The notes below the pieces were generated by a model. It had not been told where the DNA came from. It saw nothing but the letters and a program-made list of their open reading frames with translations, and did no database searches. A program made the translations under genes and the position numbers. A stretch of DNA of 64,000 bases. Source: Caenorhabditis remanei (Eukaryota; Nematoda; Chromadorea; Rhabditida; Rhabditidae). Shown piece by piece: positions 1-11,800 of this stretch. The stretch lies in the NCBI RefSeq assembly GCF_010183535.1, contig NC_071333.1, forward strand, positions 11,592,587-11,656,586, in the 5' to 3' direction. The number at the start of each line of letters is the position of its first letter. The first letter of the stretch is position 1.

Positions 1-1762
1 CTTCAGAAAGTTTGTCCTTCTCCTCTGACTGCATCTTTTCGGATTCCTTGTCGTCAAGACAAACTGCCTCACCATGTTCTTCTGCGATCACCTTACAGTC
101 ATCCTGTTTATTTTCTCCATCAGTCTTCTCGTCATCCAGTACCATTGGTTCATCTTCTTGCTTAGCGGCAGCTTCTTTTTCTTCTTCATCTTTCTCTGCT
201 TCCTTATTTTTTTCAGTGTCGAGGACTTCTACTTCATCATCCTTTGAAGGTTTGTCATCTTCGTCATCTATCACGATTGGATTTGCTGAATTTGATGGAT
301 TATCAAGAGTGATAACCGGAATACACTCCAAGATATCTTCTGTTGGTGCCTCTGGGATTATTTCCGGCACATTTCCATAATCGTTACTGTCGCTGAACCA
401 TTCGACCTTGCAACTTGGACAAAGTTCCAAAGGTAGATCCTCCTTCACTTTCTGATTCAAATCGATTCCATAGCGTTTGTTCCAATCGCTTTCACCCTCC
501 ACATATCCATAACGACCAAAATAGATATCATGTTCATGATCTCTTTTCTCTGCCATCATACGAGGAACAATCGACCGACTTTCGAGGAATTGAAGAATGA
601 ATTGATCAAATCTCGGATCTTGTTGAAGCTCTCTTTTTGATCCCAAGTTTTGACGACATGTTGGGCATGTATTTCCAGATCGAATAAACGCCACAATGAT
701 ACACTGGTCGCAGAACCGATGTCCACATTTCTGAAATGAGTTGTTTTTAGAGATGCGAAGCTAATTTTGAACAAATACCTTTGTCACAATAGATTGTTGA
801 ATGACTTCTTGGCAAACATGACATGAGAAACTGCCAATAACCTTTTGAATATCTGTTTCGGAGACATGTTGACTTGGCAAGACGTTGTATGTGTTGCGTA
901 CCTGAAATAAAAAATGAGAGTTGAACTGTGGCCTTTTCAAGCATTTGAAACTCAATTTTTCTGTGTATTTTCACTCTAGGTATCTATTAAATTTTAAAAC
1001 ACTGCTATTATGCAATAGTTCTTATCTCTGCAGAGTGAAAATTCCGAATTGAACGTAAACAATTACATAAGACACGAATATGGATACTGTTTTCTAAAGC
1101 TTGTTATGTAATCACCGTTCTCCACTAGTTGTCATTTTTGCCTCAGTAAATAGAGAGATGGAGAGTCGAACAGAGAACAGAATACAAACACTGCTTGTCT
1201 AACCCCTCATTACTAGAAAAAACTGTTGGGGGTGACACAGGCGCAGACTGGCCTTCGCATTTATCAAATTTTGATTGAAAATTTCAAAAACTTACAGAAT
1301 CATACACATTCACACTCAGCTCGCCAGATTCCATTCTCGCCGGGTTCATCAAGTTTTCTTCCAGATCGTAGTACTCCTCACTTGTCGTGGGAATCTTGAT
1401 TTCCGGCTTTCCGTCTTTTGAATCTTTTGTCAATTCGATTGCTTTTTTGTACAAGTCCTCCGATTCTTCATCATTCTCCAACTTTAGAAGATCAATGCGA
1501 TGTCCACCGTCTTTGATTTGTGAACAGATCGGGACTTTTACAGGTTTATTCACCGGAACTGACTCTGATACAGGCGACGATTCATGACTTTTATGTTCGT
1601 CTTCAAGCAGCGAAGAAGAAGTTGAGTCGCTTGAGGAATCCGAGGTGTGATTTGCGGGGTCCTGAAATGGACAATTGGAATAGAAACAATTTTAATGTTC
1701 AAATAACTCACTTCTTCTGCTTCGGGAACAGAGCTGGAGCTAGTCCCAGGAATATCATCCAT
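1..1762 (-). CDS. spat-3: RING1-type Polycomb E3 ubiquitin ligase, 5' part (SPAT-3-like)
   Basis: Four exons: 1762-1712, 1661-1296, 901-779 and 730 to the window edge, so the 3' end is missing. The first three exons are exact codon multiples. The start codon lies 17 nt behind a TTTTCAG acceptor (exon from 1778), consistent with trans-splicing. The first about 140 residues are acidic and serine-rich. A C3HC4 RING follows, split by an intron: CHVC in exon 3, then CGHRFCDQC and CPTC in exon 4. The continuation ([18 protein letters not shown], then QDPRFDQFI) has the pattern of RING1/RING2, the catalytic subunit of Polycomb repressive complex 1 that monoubiquitinates histone H2A. After the RING is a conserved-looking segment with a CPSC pair, then a long D/E/K-rich tail still open at position 1. 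The family call is strong. The spat-3 name is inferred because it is the RING1 orthologue known in C. elegans. Confidence 0.8.
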
Positions 1763-4700
1763 TTTGAGTCAATTTTATCTGAAAATGGGAAAATTCTAGT
1801 GAATTTGTTTAAAGTTTCAAAAACAAGAAACTGTACGGTATGGGAAAAAGTAAACAAAGAGTGCGATTCCAAGATTTATTGATTTCTCAGAAAAAGGTCC
1901 GCGAACACACTCAACAGTAGCTACATCAAATACTCAAATGGCACACCATTCTCATTGAAATTTTTATTGCAATATGTTATTTTGATAATAAAAACTAATT
2001 CTAATTGAAGTTTTTATGAACCAATGCACAAAACAGTACTGAATTAGCCGATAAAAAGGTTATAAAAGAGTTTGACGTGACTATTGGTGGTATGCAGTGT
2101 TTGAGAGGGTGTATTAAGAGAGGGAGAACGTTCTCGTGTACTCGCCCGTGAGAGACGCAGGCTGCAAGAGGGAGACGAGAGAGAACGCGAGACGAGGAGG
2201 CAGCCAGAAAAAGGAGGCCCAAGGAGGAGGACGTGGAGGCCTAATGGCATGGTGTCTGCCTCCCTGAGCGGCTCATCGCCGTTTTTCGAGGACACACAAA
2301 TTGTCTTAGGTCCGATGATGGAACACCATGCAATATGGTATTCTATGGATTCAGTATTCAATGGGCAACCCAGCTGACGTCACCACGTTAATTAAATTTA
2401 GCTTCAAGCATGTTCTATCAAATTGAAAAGGTAGTGTGATTAAGATTTGAAGCAATTGTGGAAGAACATCATATTTTACGGTTTTTATTCTTTAATTTGC
2501 AATGTTATTTCTATAATAATCCGAATTTTTGAGTCTGAGTTAGCAGGAACCGAAATTTGTAATAAAATGAACCATAATCAGAATCAGATACTTATCACAA
2601 TTTTCCGATTCAAAGCTATTTTCAAACACAAACGTTCCTTCAAGAAAGCACTAGGGAACAAAATGGCATTTTCAAAAAAATCGCGGAATTTGAAAGAAGG
2701 AAAACGAACAAAAAGAGGGAGGAGAGGAAGGACATTTTGTGTCTCATGGAAAATAAAACGACACAAATGTGAATTGAAGAAAAAGAAACAATGAATACAC
2801 GGTGACTCTGTCTTCAAAAAGACAGAAACTAAAATATTCAACACTTTATGGGATCGCATGTGTTTTATAGAACATTTATCACATAGGGAGCTTATTAAAA
2901 AGTGTATTAAAGATTATTGGGAATTTTTTGAGCTGTTTCCCGTTCGAAAATGTTTAATTTAAATAGTACTGAGACTAGGAAAAGTTGAATAAGAAGGAAC
3001 ATAGAGACACCTGTGTTTTCGGAAGCAATAGTAACAAAAACCAATTTAAATAAATCTGTTGCAGTCATCGTTTGTAGTAACAATAAAGAAACATCATAAG
3101 CAAAACGAAATCATACATATTGGTATAAAACTCATCTAAGTTATGTCAAACAGGTTTGGCATAGGAATGATGCGCGATAGCATCATCAACCCAGATTTTG
3201 AGGTAATAACCTTTTATTACAATAGAGAAACGGCTCAAAACCCCAACAGGCATCAAGAAAACTATAAAAAAACAGGTAACAATTACAAATAGGAATGATG
3301 GGTTTTCCTGTAACCCCGCTAGAGCCCAGAATGGCCAACTTTGCCAAAAAAACAGCGAGAAATTTCAGCGCATCAATAATTTAACGCGGAAACCTAGCGG
3401 TATACAGATATATGAGAAAAACTTCAAATGATATTTAAAATTGAGTTGAAGAAAACATGGCAGTGCCAACTGTACCAAAAAAAGAATTGTAAAAGAAGCA
3501 TAGTTTATATCTCAAAAGGTTATGAGCTGTGGCCATTTTCAATTGAAACTTTCCAACTTTGACAGTGTGTCATAGTAATACCGATTGTCACATTGAGAAG
3601 ATTTTTAATGTATTATACTGATCAAAAGTAGAGCTTCATTTTTGTAGTTGACAACTTCTATGTAGGGACACCCCCTAGAGAATTATTACTATTTTGAGGC
3701 AACAGTTCAACATGACACTATTTTGCACTAAAATTAGTCGATTTGAGCAAGAAATTACTGTGTCGATATTATAAATTTACGACACTGCGCCGCAAGGCTT
3801 TAAAGGCGCATCTAATGAATTTGAAATTTCGCGGAATGGTCTCGTAGTTGAAAAAGATCAAATACCGCATTTTCGAGCTTTGCAGGTCTAAAAATAAATG
3901 AAAATAATGTTTTTCGTTTCAAGACCATTTCGATCAAATTAGATGCGCCTTTAAAGCCATGCGGCGCAGTGTCGTGAATTTATAATACGTAACTTTCTCG
4001 GTAACGGATGTAAAAAGTAGTTGTACAACAAAAATTAAGTTCTACTTTTGATCTGTATGATTCATTGAAAACCTACTGGATGTGACAATCGGAATTGCCA
4101 TGACACACTTTCAAAGTTGGACAATTTCCACTGGAAACGGGCATGTCCATTTCAGTTTAAGCGGTACTGTATTATTATATTATTGGACATAATATTGTTT
4201 GTAATAAGATGCGCGTAGAATCCACATGTGAAAACCCCCGAACTTTTCTGATAACCTAACACTTTCTAGAGAAAGCAAATACAAGTCAATAAATTTTGAA
4301 ATTTTCGTAGAGAAAGGTCGCTATCCAACATGCGCCACAAAGGCCATTCGTCGCATGTACATTGACGGTCAAGTCGAATTTTGCAAGTTTACTCAAAGTG
4401 TTTTCAAATATGAACTTTGAACTTTCTGAGACAAGTTAGAAACGTGTAAGCACACGCTAATGAGTTTGCTCGTCCCTGAAAAATAGAATTGTTCCGGAAT
4501 GTGAAATATAGTTTATTTCTGAAAACCTGAAAAAGTGAAGTTCACCGCAAATCTCGCATCACTATATCCGTTTTTTAAATTTGTAATTTTTTCAAAGAGT
4601 GAGATTGAGAAACAGCCGGGAAACAGTTTTAACATTGGATGAACAATTTTTAAAACAGGAGCTGTTCAATTACTTCAAATTCATCAGTGGTGGGAAACGT

Positions 4701-5886
4701 TCATGGGACATCGGAAAGTAATATTATACATATTGAAAACTTCGAGAATTTCGTTTTTTGTCAGAAGAATGCATACTACACTCCACTGAAAAACTTGACT
4801 ATCTCATTTATACGCTAGTTATCCTTCATTGTGGTATTGGTCCCTCGTTTTTCTTATGACGTTCATAATAAATCCGCAGACAGGCAGAATTAGGTGAATG
4901 GGGAGCAGATGTTATTCAGAAAGAGCAGATGGTCGAGGACACACTAATACGCGATTTGTCTTTGAAGTTGTGTATGTCATTTGACTGAGGTAACATATGA
5001 CACATCTTCTTTTACCAGAATGTTTTCTCACCTTTAAGAGTTTTTACACAGTATGTATAAGTGTGAACTGTTTGAGTCTTAAAAAAGTGATACGATGGTG
5101 TGAAAACGGAAGAATACAAAGAGTTGTCAGAACAAATATCTTGAGTCAACTGAGCAGATAATAAGAGCCTTCATTGAAATTTCCCCGAAAATCAAATTGC
5201 GAAAAAGAATTCAACCTGCGAAAATGAAGCTTTCTTCGGAAAAAGTCCACTGTAGATGTCGATGAGTGCTCCAACTAAATCTGAAACCCATTTTCTGAAA
5301 GAAGTTTGATTCCTGGAAAACTGGATAAAATCAAAGTAATCCGATGATTTATTCTCTCTGTAAAAAGCAAAGTTTTACGAGAAAATTAAAATTATGTACA
5401 CATTTGAGTTTCGAAACATCAGCGTGATTGATAAAGCAGGTGGCAGTATTATGGTGAGGATTCCAGAAGAAAGTCAATTATGAGTGAGAAAGCGGGGATA
5501 AAGATGTTCAAAGAACTCGGGGGACAGGACACAATTTGTTACAAGAAAGGAAAACGTGGTAAGAACGGGAATTGTTTGGTTTTGAAACCGTTTGTTTGGA
5601 ACATTCAAAGATCGACATGAAAAAAAGACCGAGGACAATGATTAGACACATTTAAAAACCTAGACAAAGCTAGTTGCTCAACATTACTGAATGTTGAGGT
5701 GATATCAACAAAAAAAATGAGTAAAGTATTGATTATATATATATATAATTTTTTTTCAATCCGTAGTGATAATGTTAATATTGAGTAGACATAATGGGAA
5801 CCAAGGTGATGTGTGGGTGTGGGATTTCTGAAAAAGTGATAATGAGTGCACGTTTCAGCATTGATCATCTTACTGCATAAATAATA
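1763..5886. other. Noncoding interval between the RING1-like gene and the Q-rich gene
   Basis: No ORF here looks like a protein. Positions about 2095-2235 are a GAGA-rich block (repeated GAGAG/GAGAC) that resembles a nematode promoter or 5' UTR and may serve the RING1-like gene on the minus strand. A foldback repeat occupies about 3530-4160 and is listed separately. The remainder is AT-rich and I see nothing in it. Confidence 0.6.
3530..4160. repeat. Foldback (inverted-repeat) element, about 0.6 kb
   Basis: The left half (about 3530-3865) is repeated in inverse orientation in the right half (about 3885-4160). The central arms share ACGACACTGCGCCGCA and GGCTTTAAAGGCGCATCTAA. Outer arms share the region around TGACACACTTTCAAAGTTGG. 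The arms differ at many sites, so it is an old non-autonomous palindromic DNA element of MITE type. No ORF is visible and target-site duplications are not evident. Edges are approximate. Confidence 0.8.
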
Positions 5887-8800
5887 TTATTGCTTCTTTG
5901 GGAGAAGAGCTTGTTCTTTTTGGCGAGCGTATGCTTCTCCATATGCGCGTTTGAGATTTTCAAAAGCTCTTATGATGGAAGAATACTCATGTTTTTGCTT
6001 ATTCTTCGTACTTTTTTTGAACAAAATATTTGGATCGTTACTTATTTCGTTTACTACTGAACGGCAAACATTGGGCAGTGTTGTTGATTCGGGATTGGAA
6101 GCAGATTGGGACATTTGGAGAGCTTGGGCGTGTTTGGATTTGTTATATGGTGCATTTTTTTGTTGAGTGCGTTGATTAGACAATTGGGATCCATCCTTTT
6201 GATGACCACTGTAAAAAGTGATATATTGAATTGATCCGCGAAGTTTAGGACAACTTTGTTTTAGCAAAGGCAAGATGGGCTTTGAAAATTTTTTCGCATG
6301 GTTCTTAGGAAATAAAGTGGTGCATGCACAGCATTCAGTAGGCGTGTTAAACCGATTGGTAAGACTATGATTAGTAAGAATTGGTGGAAAAGGTGTTCGT
6401 TATTCATGCACAGTAAAATTTGAGCATAATATTTAAAGAAAAACAAAATAAATATCAAAAACATTTTTTTTAAGGAAACTTCGTATTATTTTATAGTAGA
6501 ATGTTCAATTTCTGTCAGAGTTTGTACCAGTCTTTCCAGTTTAACACATCATACCGAATCCCGAGCATCACACCACGATTGTGCTGACAAAAGAGCTTTG
6601 TGAGAGAGAACAGTAACTATATCTAGATGAAGACAACGGAGTTGAGAAAGAAGATTACTATACTTAAAACAGAAGGAAGAATACGATTAGATTTGGTACC
6701 AAATCGACACTCACAGAATATGAGAGGTCATGGTATTGCGTGCATTAGTCATGATGCCGATCACTGTTTCTGCTGTACGTTTAAAATTTGTTCTCTTAAG
6801 CTTTGCAGTTTTAGGCATCAAAACATCTTGCGACTGGTCAACTGGACTCACTGCATCGATAGAGTTCGTGTTATTTGAGTCATTGCCAAACATATCGTTG
6901 GATGAACCCTGGCCGTCAATGTCATCAGAATCATCGTTGAATACAACAGAGTCAAATACGGATGATGCCACTAACTGGCTTGGCACGCTCAAGTCAGGGG
7001 ATAACGAACGGTCATCAGAGACATTTTGCATTGGAATATTGACATTTGGATCCAATGGAGAGTAAGGAGAACCACCGATATAAAACGTGTCAACCGCTGT
7101 AAGAGAGAAATTTATTAACTTGTTATATTTACATAAAGATGTTTTCAAACAACGGACAATTGTCGATGTCCTCAAGAGTTCCAACGTGGGAACTTCTGTC
7201 ACCATTGTTGTGTCCAATAGAATTCATATTGGGACCAAGACCAAAATCATCAGTGGTATCGAAAATACTGCGGTGGTCGGAGAGGCGGAAGCTAGCTAAA
7301 TTAAAAAACTGAGGAGATTTCTTTGAAAAAAATATTGCTTACGTCCTGGACCATTGTCGGTTTCGTTGAAAACAGTCATTATATCTTGTTTCTCAGAATT
7401 CGCATACCCCATGATGGGGTCATTGATAAGAATTGGTGATTGAGGTGCATTCGAGTCGATGAGATCGGACATGTCTGAAAAAAGAGAACGGATGAGTACT
7501 CACAATGACAACATTCAACACCAAAACTCACATTTATTAGTATTATCGTATTGATCGATAAAATAATCTGGAGACACCGGCGGGACAGATGAAGTAGGCG
7601 GTTTTGAAGCATTTGACACTTTGCTATATATATCGGTGTGTTGAGGTTGTTGAGTATTAGTTGTGGATGATGATGGGACTACTTGAGCATAAAATGGAGT
7701 TCCTTGTTGTTGGCTCCCAGTGGCTATTTGATTAATTGAAGACGATGAACTCAAGGAGTTCGATGCAGTGGCTCCAGACATAGGTTGGGCGACATTGTGT
7801 GAGAGATGGCCATCTAACGAGTTCCCATCCTGAGATTGCACAGATAGTGGCGTTGATGAAACAATAGCTGCGGCATCCGAATTCTTTTCAGTCACTTTTT
7901 GCTTCTTTGCCACAGGAGCCACGTCAGTCGAATGACACTTTCTTTTCTTGAATACAGTGCTCTCAGTTCTTCCTTCTCTCAAAGCAATCATTCGTTTACG
8001 GAATCGTCCGTGAAGAGCGGGTTCCACTGAAAAATTAGTGATTAGACAATACATCTACATTTGTAAAATATCAACTCACATTCTGGATCAGCAAGAGCAT
8101 CTTCCACTCCTATTTCCGCCGGACACGGGTTGTCTTCCATCTCCTGAGTTACTTTCACACAGAACTCAATGTAATTGTCTTCACAGGGAATGCCATGTCC
8201 ATCTTGGAAGTACTCTTCCATTGTAAAAGAAGGAAGCGCTGCAATCTCTGCCACAGTCTCACGGAATCGTTTCGAACGCATGAGTGGTGTGATGGTGCTG
8301 ATCAGTGGTGGTGGTGGCAGGCTATCGTTTGGACCGTTTTTAGCGACGTTCTCCACAGTTTCGATTATGTGTTCTGTTGCTTTTGCCGGAACCTTCACCT
8401 GCTTTGGCGGAGCTTTTGCTGGAACCTTCTCCACTACCTTTGTTGGCTGCTGTGTGCTGGCACTTTGTTCTTGTTGCTTCATACTTTCTTTAATGATTCT
8501 CACAATGTGGTCAGCCGACTCCTGTGAACCAGTTTCCACGCGTTTCTTGTGACTACGACGGCTTTTGCTTTTCTGTGGTAGTGGTGGAGGTTGAGATGAG
8601 ACGCTTGCAATCGTTGCAGCAATCGTATTTGACTGTTGCTGTAGTTGTTGGTGAGCCATTTGGGGTTGATGTTGAAGCGGTTGATGCTGAACTGAGTGCT
8701 GCTGAACTGGTTGAGGACGAACTGGTTGATGTTGGACCTGCTGATGCTGCATCTGCTGGTGGTGGATCTGTTGAGTCTGAGTCTGTTGATATTGAATTGG

Positions 8801-11800
8801 TTGCTGCTGCACTGGTTGCTGACGTTCTGGCTCAATGATTCTTTGATGTTGTTGCATTGGCGGGTACGACTGTTGAGGCTGAACATTCAATCGTGGCACC
8901 GGTCGTTGAAGCAATTCCTGAAGTTTTTGGCATCGGGCAGCCGGCAATGGAGGTCGTGGAGGTGGAATTTGGCGTGCATCATTTTGAGAACCAGGCGGCT
9001 GACCAGCGCCATTAAGAACATCAGAATTTGGTTGGGGGCTTTGCATTTGATTCACCGCTTGACTTGGTTGTCCATTTTGTTGCTGATGGTATTGAGATGG
9101 ATGCTGAATGTTCTGTAGTGGCTGATGATGCACTTGAGCTTGCTGCTGTTGTTGAAATTGGTGACTCTGCTGATGACGCTGGTTGTGCTGCTGTGGCTGT
9201 TGATATTGCATCATGGATTCCTGGTTCTGTTGGGTAGGTTGCTGGTATTGACCTGGATTGTGCTGCTGTTGAACTTGATGATGCTGGATTTGTTGCTGAG
9301 GGACTTGTTGCTGCTGCACCTGATGCTGTGGGACATGATGCTGTGGTACTTGATGTTGCTGCTCCACTGAATTTTTCTGCATTGGATTTTCCTGTACTTG
9401 GTGATGCTGTACTTGGTGATGCTGTTGTGGCTGGTGGTACTGCATCTCGACTGGCTGCTGTTGAGGATTTTGGATCTGAATCTTCTGCATTGGCTGCTGT
9501 TCCTGGTTATGCACGGAATTTTGTGCCATTTGCTGGTTCTGCTGCAGCTGCTGTGCCTGCTTCTGATACTCTTGTTGGAGCTGCAAAGTCTGCTGTCGAG
9601 CTTGTTGCGTTTCAAGCTCTCTTTCAGCCATCGCATTAGCTTGGTCAATAAACGCTTGAGCTTTCAGATGCAGGTTTTTCTGAGCAGTACTTGTCGGTTT
9701 CGATGGTCTTCTGGGTTTTGTCTGCTTCACCGGCAATTGTGGCTGAGCGAACTGATGTTGTTGTGCATTTCCAGGTTGAGAAGATAATTGTTGTTGGTAT
9801 TCTGCTTGGTTTTGCTGAACTGGTTCCTGCTCAACATAACTGATCTGCGCATTCTTATTTTGCACATTTTGATATTCCACTGGTGGATTGTGGTGGGCAG
9901 CATCATTCATCTCAATCGGACGTCCCTGAGGCCGCTGGTTCAAAATTTGTTCAATCTCTGGATACTGGTTTTGTCTTTGTTGCTGTGGCTGTTGAACATG
10001 TTGACCGGCCACAAACTTCTGTTGATTCTGTTGAACATGCTGATTCTGTCCTTGTTGAGCTTCCACTGGTTGGAATAAACTCTCAAGAAGTGACTCATGT
10101 TGAACCGGCTGCTTTGGCGGTTTCTTCTTTCTAGCAGCTGGTTTGGGGGCCGGAATTGGGTTCTGAGAGAAGGCTTCGAAATTTTGTGGTTGTACTTGTG
10201 GATTCAAGTTGATAGTGACACGCTGACCATGTTGCTGCACAAACTCAACTGAAGCTTCTGGATGATATAGTGGTTGGGAAGAGCTGGATTGTCCAATTTG
10301 ATTGATTTGAGTCCCATTCGTCATATTCGGAACTTGATTGGGCTGCTGATAATCCTGCTGAACCGGTTCTCGCTTCTTATTGTATCTCCGTTTGGTGGTT
10401 CCAGCCGGTTTCAAGCTTTCCTGCACTACATACTTATGCTGTTGTTGCAACTGTTCCTGTACTCTCTGGTAGTTTGCTAGATGATGTGACGACTCCATCT
10501 GATAACCCGTTTGTACATCTGTGCTAGTTCTACCATCCTTTTTCTTTGATGGAGTTTTAGAAGAGCTTCTCGAAGGGGAAGGTTCAACCTTGCTGGATTT
10601 CTTCTGTGCATCTGCAGTTTTCACGCTACTCAACATTGTATTGATGACTTCGTCGATAGTTTCAGCGCAGTTGCTCGTATTGTTTGTGATTCCATCCAAG
10701 AAATTGTCTGGTAGTTGTAGAGGTGGTTCTTCAAATGCTACTCGTTCAGGATGTTCATATCGTTCGACATATTCCACATGCTCCGTTCGTCCAACGTGTT
10801 CTCGGAATCTACCACTTGGAATACTATATATAGGCTGCGGAGAGGGATGGGGGAACGTTCCTGCCGCGTCGGGTCGAAAACGTTGTTGGTGTTTCAACAC
10901 TTGTCCAACTGGCTCGTTCGGATTGTATCGTGATTCGGATTGAAGCATCGAATGAGCTGAAAAATGAAAATGTTTGTGAAAATACATAAGCTCAAGTAAC
11001 TAACAAGAACCATTGAGATATCTTTCATTGATCTCTCTGACCTCCCTTTCATCCAACACCAAAATTTTCTTCTTATAGGATCTGCCTGCTTTTGTCACGG
11101 ACGTGTTGGAGGGGTTTCCTTTAACAACTGTTGAATTCACGGTGGATTCACACTCGTCAGGGGTGGGTAATTCAGAGAGACTACTTGGAAGATAAGACAC
11201 AACGCTGATCTGCCGGTCATCTGGCGGCAACAACTTAATCTGCTCACGAGGCTCACCTGATAGGTCTCTATGTTGTTGTGATGGAACAATTTGAACAGCA
11301 CGAGCAGAAGCATTTGAAATCGGCATAGTTGCAGTTGATTGTCTCTTAACAGGAGTTTTCTTCTGTCCATTTTCTCCCAAAGAAGTTCGGCGATTTTCCG
11401 TATGAGTAGTCTGCATAATCACGATGTCGGGATCATCAAAACGTTGGAGTGGAGGTGCACTTTTAGGCGGTTCTTGTCCTTGCATCTGAACATTGTCCTG
11501 GTCGATACTGTAGCCAGGCGGAGGAGCGCTGTGAACTCGGTAGTTGGACGGGTCTTGGATATCAGCACGTTGTTGCACCTCCATAATTTCTTGGTTTCCA
11601 GAGAGTCCAGGGTGTTGCGCCTGATTGCCAGTATTAGTCACTGATTCTTGGGGTACAGCTTGCGGTGTCATCTGTTCATGAACTTGCTTTACGGAGTATA
11701 CAGGCAATGGAGAGTTTTGAATTGTGTAGTTTGAAGGTTCTTGGACAGAAGTCCGATCACCAGCGCCACTAGACAAACGTCTTTGCCCGTCTTGCATGTT

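Noticed and set aside
2044..2361. 105-codon minus-strand ORF
   Set aside because: Product is Ser/Arg/Leu-biased and simply translates the GAGA-rich promoter-like block.
8175..10943. Many long plus-strand ORFs (L-, V- or C-rich)
   Set aside because: They are antisense shadows of the CAG/CAA-rich exon of the minus-strand Q-rich gene.
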